A stretch of 41,869 nt of DNA from Verrucomicrobiota bacterium (GTDB lineage Bacteria > Verrucomicrobiota > Verrucomicrobiia > Limisphaerales > JAEYXS01). The translations under genes and the position numbers were made by a program. Of the stretch, positions 1-7,448 are shown piece by piece. Where the stretch lies: positions 1 to 41,869 of the forward strand of contig JAEYXS010000043.1 of assembly GCA_023431185.1 (NCBI GenBank), read 5' to 3'. Numbering within the stretch: the first letter of the stretch is position 1; each line of letters begins with the position of its first letter. The notes below the pieces were generated by a model that saw nothing but the letters and a program-made list of their open reading frames with translations, ran no database searches and was not told the origin of the DNA.

Positions 1-45
1 CTCCCGCACGGAGCGCCGGGCTGGCGGTTCTCTTTAATCACCTAA

Positions 46-1452
46 ATGAATCCCATGAACATGCTTACCTTCTCTGTCCTTGAGCTGAAACTCGCCCTGA
101 ACGGGCTCGGCAAACTCATCAACCGTCACACCACCCTGCCCGTGCTGCAACATCTCCGGGTGATCCGGGATCAGGCCGGTCTGGTCTCGTTGCACGCCAA
201 CGAACTCGACAGTTCCCTGCGCTACCAGTTTCCCCAGCCCGTGGCCGGGCCGGTGGCGGACTTTCTCGTGCCGTTTGAACCGTTGAACCGCATCCTGCGT
301 TCGAGCAAAGGCCAGATCTGCCTGCTGCCGGACAAGCAGCAGGTCATCGTGCGGACCTTCGTCGGTCAATCCCCGCTGGACCAGCGCTTGGATGCCGTCT
401 CCGTGGAAGAGTGGCCCCCGGCCATCCGCTTCACGGCGTTGCCGGTCCCGTTTGCCAAGGCAGCCGTGCAGGCGGTCCGGGCGGCGATGGACTTCGCCAG
501 TGAGGACGCCACGCGCATGGTGATCAACAGTGTGCATCTGGATGTCACCCATCCGGACGCCCATTACGTGGTCGGCACCAATGGCCGGGCCTTGTTCTCG
601 GCTAACTCGTTCCAGTTCGCGCTGAAAGAGTCGGTGACCATTCCCACGCACAAGTTCTGGCTCTGGAATGGTCTGCCCGAAACGGATGGTACTCTGACGG
701 TGCAACCTCCGGCGGACCGGGAGTTCGTCGGCTGGTTGCAGTTCCAGCTGGGACCGTGGACGTTCTGCACGAAACAGCGGGAGGGCAATTACCCCAACTG
801 GCGGCAGGTCGTGCCGGTCAATCACCGGGTCGTCTTGGACTTTAGCCCGGAGGCGGTCACGGCCGCCTTGCTTGCGGTGCCCCAGCTGCCGGGTGGCGAT
901 GCCCAGAACAAACCCGTCCGGCTGAAGGTCACCCGGGAACAGGTGCTGTTCGAGGCCGGCGGCACGAGTCTGCCGATCCCCGGCGTGAGCATCGATGGTC
1001 CGCCCATGGCCATCAGCTTCAACCGGGAGTATCTGCTCCTGTGCTTCCGTCTCGGCCTCAGCACCATCCAACTCATCGATGACCTGTCGCCGTTGGTCTT
1101 CACCCAGGACGGCCAACGGGCGGTCGTGATGCCGCTTCGTACGGAGCCGGACTCACCCGCCAATGAACCCGAACCCGAAACCCGGCCGGAGGCAGCACCT
1201 GCCCCGGCCCCAACCCAAGAAGAACCCCAGCCCATGACCACGACTGCTGCTCCCACCACGGAAACCGAACCTCCCATCGTCGAGGCCTTGAAGCTTGTGG
1301 ATGAGTTGCGGGAGGACTTGAAACAGGTCCTCCGCAACCTCAACCACACCTACGCCCTGCTCCGCCAGTTGGAGAAGGAGAAGAAGGCCACGGACAAGGA
1401 GATCGAATCCGTCCGGGCCAAGCTGCGCGAGATCCAATCCGTGAAGATCTAA
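46..1452 (+). CDS. DnaN-like sliding clamp paralogue with C-terminal coiled coil
   Basis: This 468-residue protein reads as a divergent DNA polymerase III beta clamp, the ring that tethers polymerase to DNA. Landmarks typical of DnaN lie in the right order: an N-terminal 'TTLPVLQHL' (29-37), 'TNGRALF' (178-184, matching the usual TDGHRLA), 'GNYPNW' (247-252), 'FNREYLL' (325-331) and the clamp-ending 'AVVMPLR' (359-365). A canonical clamp would stop near residue 366. Here a Pro/Glu/Thr-rich linker (about 367-410) leads into a charged helical segment (about 411-466) that looks like a coiled coil. In-frame ATGs at 46, 55 and 61 make the exact start uncertain, and no clear ribosome binding site decides it. 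The gene heads the left cassette and is followed by a hairpin. It is probably an accessory clamp of a mobile element rather than the housekeeping one. The fold call is confident; the role is inferred. Confidence 0.85.
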   Translation: MNPMNMLTFSVLELKLALNGLGKLINRHTTLPVLQHLRVIRDQAGLVSLHANELDSSLRYQFPQPVAGPVADFLVPFEPLNRILRSSKGQICLLPDKQQVIVRTFVGQSPLDQRLDAVSVEEWPPAIRFTALPVPFAKAAVQAVRAAMDFASEDATRMVINSVHLDVTHPDAHYVVGTNGRALFSANSFQFALKESVTIPTHKFWLWNGLPETDGTLTVQPPADREFVGWLQFQLGPWTFCTKQREGNYPNWRQVVPVNHRVVLDFSPEAVTAALLAVPQLPGGDAQNKPVRLKVTREQVLFEAGGTSLPIPGVSIDGPPMAISFNREYLLLCFRLGLSTIQLIDDLSPLVFTQDGQRAVVMPLRTEPDSPANEPEPETRPEAAPAPAPTQEEPQPMTTTAAPTTETEPPIVEALKLVDELREDLKQVLRNLNHTYALLRQLEKEKKATDKEIESVRAKLREIQSVKI

Positions 1453-1460
1453 CTCCACGG

Positions 1461-1490
1461 GAGCCTGCCTGGTTGAACCCGGGCAGGCTC
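1461..1490 (+). terminator. GC-rich hairpin after the clamp gene
   Basis: The nine bases GAGCCTGCC (1461-1469) pair perfectly with GGCAGGCTC (1482-1490) around a 12-base loop, nine bases after the clamp stop codon. No T-run follows, so it may be an attenuator or RNA-stability hairpin rather than a full terminator. A TTG that could start the next frame (1473) lies inside the loop, which argues for the ATG at 1500 as the next start. Confidence 0.5.
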
Positions 1491-1499
1491 CTTAAACCT

Positions 1500-1673
1500 A
1501 TGCTCCTGTTACCCCAAACCCTGGGGCAATGGATCGGCCTGTTCCTCGTGCTGATCCTCTTTGCCCTTCTGTTGAACCTGATCTGGCCCTTCGTGGTCGG
1601 GGCACTGGCCGCTTTCGGCGGCTGGTGTCTCTTCCAGCGTTGGCGTCAGTCGGGTCCCCCACCCAACCCTTAA
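1500..1673 (+). CDS. small single-pass membrane protein
   Basis: This is a 57-residue protein I do not recognise. It has a short N-terminus (MLLLPQTLGQW), one long hydrophobic stretch (about residues 10-38, rich in Leu, Val, Phe and Ala) and a short basic, Pro-rich tail ending in PPPNP. That is the layout of a small inner-membrane protein with its tail in the cytoplasm. I chose ATG 1500 over the upstream in-frame TTG at 1473 because the latter lies inside a hairpin. The stop is two bases before the start of the DUF3150 gene, so the two are probably translated together. No function can be assigned; membrane anchoring of a partner is only a guess. Confidence 0.55.
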   Translation: MLLLPQTLGQWIGLFLVLILFALLLNLIWPFVVGALAAFGGWCLFQRWRQSGPPPNP

Positions 1674-1675
1674 TC

Positions 1676-2677
1676 ATGTCCTCACTACTACCACTGCTTA
1701 CCCGCGAAGGGGTGTTGCTCAAGGCGAGCATCTCCTACTGGCGCGGCCACAAGAAACTTCAGGCCGAAGATCTCGGCCTCAAACGTCAGGATGTCTCCGA
1801 CCGGCTCATCAGCCTCGGTCACAAGCGCCTGCTCCCCAAGGAATCCTTAGCTCCCCTGGCCCTCGTCGAATCCCGCACGCATGCCCTCATCGAGCACAAC
1901 ACGTTCCCGTTCCTCGGCGGTCTGGGCCACTTCCTGCCCAATGCCCGGATGCCGGAGGTGCTGGACCAGCTCCAGGAACTGGAGCGGCGGTTCTGGGCCG
2001 CCAAGGCCGAGTTCCTCCGGCAGTACGCCGAACTGCGCCAGCAGGCGGCCACGGAATGGGCGGCGATGGCTGGCAAGCTGGTCGCGCATCCCGAGCAACT
2101 GGTGGCCAGCATCGAGGCGTCGTTCCCCTACCCCCAGCACATGGACCGTTACTATGGGTTCAAGACCCACCTGTTCCAGATCCAGTTGCCGGAGAGTCTG
2201 GAGGCGGAACTGCTCACGACTGCCGAGCAGCAGGCCATCCTGCAATCCCGGCATCGGGCCGCCCGGGAAGCCGGGCAGCAGATCCGCCGGGAAGTGGAGC
2301 AGTTCGTGGGCGAATGTGTGGCCAGTCTGCGGGAGCAAACCGCCCAGCTCTGTGAGGAGATGCTGCACAGCATCCGCCACAGTGAAACGGGCGTGCATCA
2401 GAAGACGTTGAACCGGCTGGTGCGTTTCATCGACCAGTTCAAGCAGATGAACTTCGCCAATGACACCGAAATGGAACGCCAGCTGGACGCGGTCCGGCAG
2501 GAGTTGCTGGGCCGGACGGCCGAGGAATACCGCGACAGCAAGTATGCCCGGCAAAAGCTGGTGAACGGCCTCACGCAGTTGGCGCAGCAGGCCCGGGAAC
2601 TGGCCCAGCAGGATGCCTCCGGGCTGGTCCAGCGGTTCGGTCAACTGGGCCACCGGAAGTTCCATCTGGCGGCTTGA
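1676..2677 (+). CDS. DUF3150 family protein
   Basis: This 333-residue protein matches what I know of the DUF3150 family. The N-terminal segment after the start ('LLKASISYWRGHKKLQAEDL', residues 13-32) is the family hallmark, followed by 'LISLGHKRLLPKESL' and a long, mostly helical, Gln/Glu/Arg-rich remainder likely to form coiled coils. DUF3150 proteins have no established biochemical role; they are often found on phages, plasmids and integrative elements. ATG 1676 follows the preceding stop by two bases. The open frame extends upstream to 1529, but that part overlaps the membrane-peptide gene and is not needed. A strong terminator follows directly, so this gene ends the first transcription unit of the cassette. 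The family call is good; the function is unknown. Confidence 0.75.
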   Translation: MSSLLPLLTREGVLLKASISYWRGHKKLQAEDLGLKRQDVSDRLISLGHKRLLPKESLAPLALVESRTHALIEHNTFPFLGGLGHFLPNARMPEVLDQLQELERRFWAAKAEFLRQYAELRQQAATEWAAMAGKLVAHPEQLVASIEASFPYPQHMDRYYGFKTHLFQIQLPESLEAELLTTAEQQAILQSRHRAAREAGQQIRREVEQFVGECVASLREQTAQLCEEMLHSIRHSETGVHQKTLNRLVRFIDQFKQMNFANDTEMERQLDAVRQELLGRTAEEYRDSKYARQKLVNGLTQLAQQARELAQQDASGLVQRFGQLGHRKFHLAA

Positions 2678-2687
2678 AACCTCACAG

Positions 2688-2719
2688 GCGCACTGCCCGG
2701 TCACGGGCAGTGTGCTTTT
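2688..2719 (+). terminator. Rho-independent terminator
   Basis: An 11-bp stem (GCGCACTGCCC with GGGCAGTGTGC, one G-U pair) with a six-base loop is followed by TTTTA. It begins ten bases after the DUF3150 stop codon and is a textbook intrinsic terminator on the + strand. Confidence 0.85.
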
Positions 2720-2787
2720 ACTTTAACCTGATATCTGCTGTCCGGGAGGGTAGGTTCCGTTATCCTCCCGGGCCGCACCACGAATGC

Positions 2788-3429
2788 ATGAACCGTAAAA
2801 CCAAATCTTCGGCCGGGCGGACCCGGTCGGCTTCGGTGCCCCAGTTTGTCCGCCAGCTGACGGATACCCTGGACTGCGCCACTTCCGAACTGCAACGGCT
2901 GCCGGACCGGCTGGCGGACGCGTTGGAACTCCAGCACATCCCGGATTATCTCACGCACCCCGACCCCGGCAATGGGACCAGTCTGGCGGTGCAGGGCTGT
3001 TCCCAAACTCATTCGTACACCTGCGGCGCGGTCGCCGCATGGATGGTGGTGCAGGCGATCTGGCCGCGCCGTCAGGCCCGGAGTTTTTACCGGACCATCG
3101 CTCCGCATCCGGAGACCGGGACTTCAACCACCCGCCTGATCGCCGCCTTGCGCCAGGCTCGCGTGGGGGTCAGCCGCAAGGAACCCAGTTATGCGGCCAT
3201 CGTCGAGGCCATCGACGCGGGGTTCCCGCTCATCGCGTGCATCGACCGGCCGGGCGAGGAGTACGATCATTGGGTGGTGGTGTATGGCTATGGCCGCCGG
3301 CCCCGCACGGTCTATATCGCCGGAAACCGCTGGGAATGGCGGCGGGGACTCACGCCCAATGTCCTGCCTTACGGCGAGTTCCGCCGCCTGTGCACGGAAA
3401 AGCTGCTGGTGTGTTTTGGCCGGAGATAA
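2788..3429 (+). CDS. C39-like cysteine peptidase-fold protein
   Basis: This 213-residue protein has the pattern of a C39-type papain-like peptidase domain. There is a Gln oxyanion residue (Q73) followed by 'HSYTCGAVAAW' with candidate nucleophile C79, then 'DHWVVVYGYG' with candidate H161, and N180 in 'IAGNRW' as the third residue. I see no signal peptide, membrane segment or ABC-transporter domain, so it is unlike the processing domains of bacteriocin exporters and is probably a free cytoplasmic protein. The N-terminal 60 residues are charged and family-specific. I start it at ATG 2788; the open frame runs back to 2674 but would then pass through the terminator. The substrate is unknown. Whether the site is active cannot be told from sequence alone, but all expected residues are present. 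Confidence 0.7.
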   Translation: MNRKTKSSAGRTRSASVPQFVRQLTDTLDCATSELQRLPDRLADALELQHIPDYLTHPDPGNGTSLAVQGCSQTHSYTCGAVAAWMVVQAIWPRRQARSFYRTIAPHPETGTSTTRLIAALRQARVGVSRKEPSYAAIVEAIDAGFPLIACIDRPGEEYDHWVVVYGYGRRPRTVYIAGNRWEWRRGLTPNVLPYGEFRRLCTEKLLVCFGRR

Positions 3430-3756
3430 GGGACGGGCTTGTCACCGCCCTGCCGTCGTCCGCTGGTCGGGCGGCGGCGGCGGTCTTGCCACTTCACCGG
3501 CACCGGGAAGATCCCGCATAGTCAGCTCAAACCTGTCAGCGGCCTCCTTCACGAACGAGGGACAGATCCCGACCGCGGCCATTTCTCCAGCAGCTTCCTA
3601 TCGGTGATCATGGCGAGATCCGGGGCTGTGCTCCCGTCCGAATTCCTTGTCCTAGCGTCTTTCGGCGGGAGCTGATGGCGACCGTCCCCACTCCCATTCT
3701 TTGGCCGGCTCAATTCTCAGCTCAACCCCTGCAACTCCAAATTCTCTGACATCGTT
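3430..3756 (+). other. intergenic stretch, no gene seen
   Basis: This stretch of about 330 bases separates the peptidase gene from the next run of small genes. The only open frames are short and low-complexity (Arg/Ser/Pro-rich translations of GC-rich DNA), and I do not believe them. I see no clear sigma-70 promoter, Shine-Dalgarno sequence or strong terminator hairpin. It probably holds the promoter for the genes that begin at 3757. Confidence 0.5.
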
Positions 3757-4212
3757 ATGGCCGACTACTACACCTACTTCAGCATCGTCCTGAAACTGCC
3801 TGACCTAGCAGCCCAGCAATACGCTTTGGCGCTGCATGCCAAGGCCGCATCACTCACCACCGGGGAAGAAGTCCCCGGTGAGATTCCCCAAGAACTGCAT
3901 GCTCACCTCGACATGTGGTTCTTCGACACGGAGGCCGACGGCAACGAACTCGAACCCGCCATCTGGATTCATTCCGAGAACGGCGGCATCGATCCTGCCT
4001 GCGACTTCATCCAGCACCTCCTGCAAAAGTTCCACCCGCAAGGCTATGTCGCCTTTGAGTGGGCCAACGATTGCAGCCAGCCACGCACCGACGCTTATGG
4101 CGGCGGCGCGGCTTTCATCACCGCTGATTCGATCCAGTCCATGGGCACCTGGAACTGGATCGCCGAACAAACCCGACTGTGCCCTCCAACCCTCAAGCAA
4201 GCCAATGTCTGA
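3757..4212 (+). CDS. hypothetical protein (151 aa)
   Basis: I do not recognise this protein. It is acidic and soluble, with aromatic-rich segments ('YYTYFSIVLKLP' at the start, 'HLDMWFFDTEADGN' and 'CDFIQHLLQKFHPQGYVAFEWANDC' in the middle) and a Gly/Ala-rich 'DAYGGGAAFITADSI' near the end. The pattern of a short N-terminal strand followed by mixed alpha/beta is compatible with a small single domain. No signal peptide or membrane helix is visible. Its last eight bases overlap the start of the next gene (ATG at 4205), which supports both frames as real and co-translated. It opens the second transcription unit of the cassette, upstream of the DUF1257-Ycf46 genes. Function unknown. Confidence 0.65.
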   Translation: MADYYTYFSIVLKLPDLAAQQYALALHAKAASLTTGEEVPGEIPQELHAHLDMWFFDTEADGNELEPAIWIHSENGGIDPACDFIQHLLQKFHPQGYVAFEWANDCSQPRTDAYGGGAAFITADSIQSMGTWNWIAEQTRLCPPTLKQANV

Positions 4213-4594
4213 CACCTGCTACATGACGGTAAGTTGCCTGCGTAAACACATGGACCGCTTCACCGCGCTCGGTTTTCACCTCGACCACTATCGTGAAGAT
4301 GATGGTGCCGAGGTAGTGGACCTGATCGATGAAGACGCCAACTACGGTCACGGCAATGAAATGCCCACTGACATCCCCTACACCGCCGAGCATGGCTCCG
4401 GCGGCAACTACGGCGCTCATCTGATCGCCTGTGACGGCTCCCGCTATGTGGATATCGAGGGCAGCTCCGATGGCTACATGGTCAGTTGGGATAACGAAGC
4501 CCAACAGCCCAGCGAAGCCTGTGTGGCAGCCATCCGCGAATATCTCGCGGTCGCGGCCACCGCCGAGGCCATCCTCACCGGCCAGCTTGTCTGA
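4205..4594 (+). CDS. hypothetical protein (129 aa)
   Basis: This protein is unrecognised. The start ATG 4205 overlaps the preceding stop by eight bases. The N-terminus (MSDTCYMTVSCLRKHMDRF) leads into a strongly acidic central part ('REDDGAEVVDLIDEDANYGHGNEM'), then a Gly-rich segment and 'SRYVDIEGSSDGYMVSWDNE', ending in a helix. It is negatively charged overall, with no membrane segment. An acidic protein next to DNA-replication-like and AAA proteins could be a DNA mimic or adaptor, but nothing in the sequence proves that. A longer in-frame reading back to 3836 is a shadow of the preceding gene. Confidence 0.65.
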   Translation: MSDTCYMTVSCLRKHMDRFTALGFHLDHYREDDGAEVVDLIDEDANYGHGNEMPTDIPYTAEHGSGGNYGAHLIACDGSRYVDIEGSSDGYMVSWDNEAQQPSEACVAAIREYLAVAATAEAILTGQLV

Positions 4595-4597
4595 ACC

Positions 4598-4801
4598 GTG
4601 AAAACCATCAGCGTCCGCCGCCTGGATCTGCAGTTCGCTGCGGACCAGATAACCAGCGGAACCAACGAAGCCCAAGCCGACCAGGCCATCGAAGCCGTCA
4701 ACCTGGTCTTGCAACGGGAACCCTTTGGTCTCGGGGCTCAACTCCTCGTCTACCGCGAAGAGATTGAGATCGAGGCCACGGATCACCCCATCGACCAATA
4801 A
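4598..4801 (+). CDS. small hypothetical protein (67 aa)
   Basis: This 67-residue frame begins with GTG three bases after the preceding stop and ends 11 bases before the DUF1257 gene. The translation (MKTISVRRLDLQFAADQ... then a helical, acidic remainder) has ordinary amino-acid composition. I know no family for it. The tight spacing on both sides supports translation within the operon, but a short frame with a GTG start is not certain. Confidence 0.5.
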   Translation: MKTISVRRLDLQFAADQITSGTNEAQADQAIEAVNLVLQREPFGLGAQLLVYREEIEIEATDHPIDQ

Positions 4802-4812
4802 CCCTCAACTGT

Positions 4813-5190
4813 ATGTCCCACTTCACCACCATCAACACCCAGATCAAAGACGTCACCGCCCTCCGGGCTGCCGTGAAGGAGATCGGTCTCGAACTGCTCG
4901 CCAACACGGAGGCACGTGGGTTCGCCTCGCTGAAAACCCATGGCACCTATGTCATCCGCCTGAAAGGCCCGTACGACATCGCCGTGAACCAACAGCCGGA
5001 CGGCACCTTCGGTCTCACCACCGATTGGTTCGCCGGTTATGTCGAGCAGGAGGTCGGCCCGAACTTCGGCCGTCTCCTGCAATTGTACGCAGTCCACAAG
5101 ACCACCCAGGAGGCCCGGAAGAAAGGTTTCCTGGTGCAACGTAAACCCCAACCCAACGGCTCCATCAAACTGGTCCTCCAAACCGTATGA
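4813..5190 (+). CDS. DUF1257 (Ycf35-like) protein
   Basis: This 125-residue protein is a clear DUF1257 member, the family that includes plastid and cyanobacterial Ycf35. Diagnostic pieces are the start 'MSHFTTINTQIKDVTALRAA', the 'YDIAVNQQPDGTFGLTTDW' segment, 'LLQLYAVHKTTQEARKKGF' and the ending 'NGSIKLVLQT'. The full family length is present. The function of DUF1257 is not established. It is directly followed, with a four-base overlap (ATGA), by a DUF2997 gene. A Ycf46-like AAA ATPase lies two genes further on. That combination suggests a conserved working unit, possibly an AAA ATPase with small adaptors (inference). Confidence 0.88.
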   Translation: MSHFTTINTQIKDVTALRAAVKEIGLELLANTEARGFASLKTHGTYVIRLKGPYDIAVNQQPDGTFGLTTDWFAGYVEQEVGPNFGRLLQLYAVHKTTQEARKKGFLVQRKPQPNGSIKLVLQTV

Positions 5191-5375
5191 AACCCTCCAT
5201 CACGGTCGAAGTATCTCCCGCCGGAGAAATCCAGATCGAAGGTCACGGGTTCAAAGGCCCGGAGTGTGAGCAGGCAACCCGCTTCCTTGAACAGGCCTTG
5301 GGCATCGTTCGCGCGAAGGCCAGGAAGCCGGAGTTCCACCAGCGCCAGTGGAAAACCCAAAACATCCGCACATGA
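5187..5375 (+). CDS. DUF2997 family protein
   Basis: This 62-residue protein matches DUF2997: a short beta hairpin ('SITVEVSPAGEIQIEGHGFKG'-like N-terminus), then 'ECEQATRFLEQALGIV', with a basic tail. These small proteins usually sit immediately next to DUF1257 genes, as here (start overlaps the preceding stop by four bases). The next gene again starts inside its stop codon (ATG 5372). Function unknown; probably a partner of the DUF1257 protein. Confidence 0.82.
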   Translation: MKPSITVEVSPAGEIQIEGHGFKGPECEQATRFLEQALGIVRAKARKPEFHQRQWKTQNIRT

Positions 5376-5596
5376 TCGTGCTGACCTTTGATGAACAAGG
5401 AATCGGCCACGGTCTCTACACCGAGCTGATACCCCTGCAATCCATTGGCACGCTCCAGCTGGAGCGTGCCTCCACCATTGAGTTCAACCCCACCCGCCAG
5501 CTATGGGAGGTCCGCGACACAGCCAACCAGCTGCTGTATGCCGATCCCTCCCGGACGCTGTGCCTTCAGTGGGAAATCGAACACTTCAACCGATGA
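5372..5596 (+). CDS. small hypothetical protein (74 aa)
   Basis: This is a 74-residue unrecognised protein. ATG 5372 overlaps the DUF2997 stop (ATGA), and its own stop overlaps the ATG of the SWIM-like gene at 5593, so it is embedded in a chain of coupled genes. The sequence looks like a small beta-rich domain: 'MIVLTFDEQGIGHGLYTEL', then a repeat of strand-forming segments ending in 'LCLQWEIEHFNR'. An upstream in-frame start at 5348 is possible but would add a longer overlap. No membrane segment, no metal-binding motif. Confidence 0.6.
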   Translation: MIVLTFDEQGIGHGLYTELIPLQSIGTLQLERASTIEFNPTRQLWEVRDTANQLLYADPSRTLCLQWEIEHFNR

Positions 5597-5880
5597 ATCC
5601 GATCACCCGGGTCTGGACGTTCCCCTCGGACTCCCACCCGTCAACCGAATACCAGACGCTGCAGTACAGCGACGGGTCCACCTCTTGCAACTGCAAAGGC
5701 TGGACCCGTCGCACTGCCGCAGACGGTTCTCGTTCCTGCAAACACACCCGGCTGGTGGATCTGGGCCGGGCAGACCTTCATTGCTCTGCCTCCCACTCCT
5801 ACCCGCCACAACCTGCTAAATCGAATGCCCAAACCAAAATCAAAACCATCCGCCTCGGTCAACGCCGTATCGTTGTCTGA
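5593..5880 (+). CDS. SWIM-type zinc-finger protein (95 aa)
   Basis: This 95-residue protein carries one likely zinc-binding motif of SWIM type: C32-x-C34 ('SCNCKGW') and C49-x-H51 ('SCKHTRL'), spaced as in SWIM domains (CxC...CxH). SWIM domains bind DNA or proteins. The rest is a short N-terminal strand region and a basic tail ('IRLGQRRIVV'). It starts inside the preceding stop and its 3' end overlaps the AAA ATPase gene by 56 bases in another frame. That is longer than the other overlaps here, but the CxC/CxH motif gives independent support. It may act as a nucleic-acid or substrate adaptor for the neighbouring AAA protein (inference). Confidence 0.68.
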   Translation: MNPITRVWTFPSDSHPSTEYQTLQYSDGSTSCNCKGWTRRTAADGSRSCKHTRLVDLGRADLHCSASHSYPPQPAKSNAQTKIKTIRLGQRRIVV

Positions 5881-7375
5881 GACCGCCCAGTCCATCATCT
5901 CTTATCTCCGGGCCGGTTATCCCGGCCTGTACATTGTCTCCCCGGAAGAACAGCGGGTGGAGGCGGAGTTCCAAGCCATTGCCAGCAATCTCAAGTTCAC
6001 CCTCGCCGTCTGGTCCGTGGTGGACGGTTTGGTCGAGGTCGATTCCGGCCAATCCCGCAACTGCACCGACCCGTTGGAAGTGCTGGAGACGGTGGCGGAG
6101 CTGAAAGAGCAGTCCATTCTGCTGCTCAAAGACTTCCACCTGTTCCTCACCGACCCGAATCCCCTGCTCCTGCGCCGGTTCAAGGACGCGTTGCTGGCGG
6201 CCAAGACCCGGCAGACGCCCCTGATCCTCTTGGGTTGCCGGCTGTGTCTGCCGCCGGAACTGGAACGGGAGCTGACGGTGATCGAGTATCAGCTGCCGGG
6301 CAAGGAGGCGCTGCAATCGGTCTACCACGGCATCATGGATTCGGCTGGCCTCACCTCCGTATCGGTGGAGGAACAGGCAAAGGCCGTCGAAGCGGCCTGC
6401 GGTTTGACGACCATGGAAGCCGAGAACGCCTTTGCCTTGTCGGTGGTGAAGACGAAAACCATCTGTCCGATGGTGGTGGCAAAGGAGAAAGCGCAGGCGG
6501 TGAAGAAGAACGGTCTGTTGGAGATCGTGGAGACCACCGAATCGCTGGAAAGCATCGGTGGCTTGGATTGCCTGAAACAATGGCTTATTCAACGTCGGCA
6601 GGCTTTCACCCCCAAGGCTGCCCAGTATCGGCTGCCGGTTCCGAAAGGTCTGCTCATCATCGGCATTCCGGGCACCGGCAAGAGCCTCACGGCCAAAGCG
6701 ACTGCTCAGGTGTTTGGCGTGCCGTTGTTGAAACTGGATGCTGGCCGGATCTTTGGAGGGCTGGTCGGTCAATCCGAGGCCAACCTGAGAACGGTGATCC
6801 AGACCGCCGAAGCAATCGTGCCCTGTTGCCTGTGGATCGATGAGTTGGAGAAAGCCTTCAGTGGGGTCCGTTCTGGCGCTACTGACGGTGGCACTTCCTC
6901 CCGGGTGTTTGGCTCGCTCATCAATTGGTTGCAGGAGAAGACCAAGCCGGTGTTTGTCGTCGCCACGGCCAATGACATCAGTCAGTTGCCGCCCGAGTTG
7001 CTGCGCAAAGGCCGGTTCGATGAGATCTTTTTCGTCGACCTTCCGCAGCACGAGGAAAGGGTGGCCATCTGGGAGATCGTCATCGCACGGGCAGGCCGGG
7101 CACCTGGGGAGTTCGACCTGGACCAGCTGGCCCGGGCCACGGAGGGTCTCACCGGAAGCGAGATCGAGGCGGTCTTTGCGGAGGCGCTCTTCGCCGCCTT
7201 CAGCCAGAGCCGCGAACCCCGCGAACTCGACATCGCCACGGTGCTCAACGGGTTCGTCCCGCTGGCCCGTACCATGGCTGAACCCATCCGGGGGTTGCGC
7301 ACCTGGTCCACTGGTCGGGCTCGCCCGGCCACCTCCCCGGTCAGTTCTTCCGCAACGCGGAAGTTGGCGGTGTGA
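5825..7375 (+). CDS. Ycf46-like AAA+ ATPase
   Basis: This 516-residue protein is an AAA+ ATPase of the type named Ycf46 in plastids and cyanobacteria. The N-terminal part (about 18-235) has the Ycf46 layout, a degenerate nucleotide-binding-like half starting 'IISYLRAGYPGLYIVSPEEQ'. The C-terminal AAA module has a Walker A 'GIPGTGKS' (280-287), Walker B 'LWIDEL' (336-341), sensor 1 'ATAN' (380-383) and the second-region-of-homology 'RKGRFDEIFFVDLP' with candidate arginine fingers (394-407), so it should hydrolyse ATP. A Ser/Arg/Pro-rich tail after about residue 480 looks disordered. The gene overlaps the SWIM-like gene by 56 bases and ends the DUF1257-DUF2997 run. The substrate is unknown. Membership in the AAA superfamily is certain; the Ycf46 assignment is strong. 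Confidence 0.9.
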   Translation: MPKPKSKPSASVNAVSLSETAQSIISYLRAGYPGLYIVSPEEQRVEAEFQAIASNLKFTLAVWSVVDGLVEVDSGQSRNCTDPLEVLETVAELKEQSILLLKDFHLFLTDPNPLLLRRFKDALLAAKTRQTPLILLGCRLCLPPELERELTVIEYQLPGKEALQSVYHGIMDSAGLTSVSVEEQAKAVEAACGLTTMEAENAFALSVVKTKTICPMVVAKEKAQAVKKNGLLEIVETTESLESIGGLDCLKQWLIQRRQAFTPKAAQYRLPVPKGLLIIGIPGTGKSLTAKATAQVFGVPLLKLDAGRIFGGLVGQSEANLRTVIQTAEAIVPCCLWIDELEKAFSGVRSGATDGGTSSRVFGSLINWLQEKTKPVFVVATANDISQLPPELLRKGRFDEIFFVDLPQHEERVAIWEIVIARAGRAPGEFDLDQLARATEGLTGSEIEAVFAEALFAAFSQSREPRELDIATVLNGFVPLARTMAEPIRGLRTWSTGRARPATSPVSSSATRKLAV

Positions 7376-7448
7376 GAGATGACAAACCAAAACCAACCAA
7401 CGCACTTGCTTTGAGCAGGACTCGTTGGTCTTATGAAAGGAGTTCAAA

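Noticed and set aside
34..1116. 360-residue open frame on the - strand opposite the clamp gene
   Set aside because: The translation is rich in Arg, Gln, Gly and His without any domain pattern, while the + strand has clear clamp motifs. It is a shadow of GC-rich codon use.
1847..2704. 285-residue - strand frame opposite the DUF3150 gene
   Set aside because: It is a mirror reading of the helical + strand gene and runs through the terminator at 2688-2719.
5840..7447. 535-residue open frame on the - strand opposite the AAA ATPase
   Set aside because: The + strand has complete Walker and SRH motifs; the - strand reading is Arg/Gln/Leu-rich and matches nothing.
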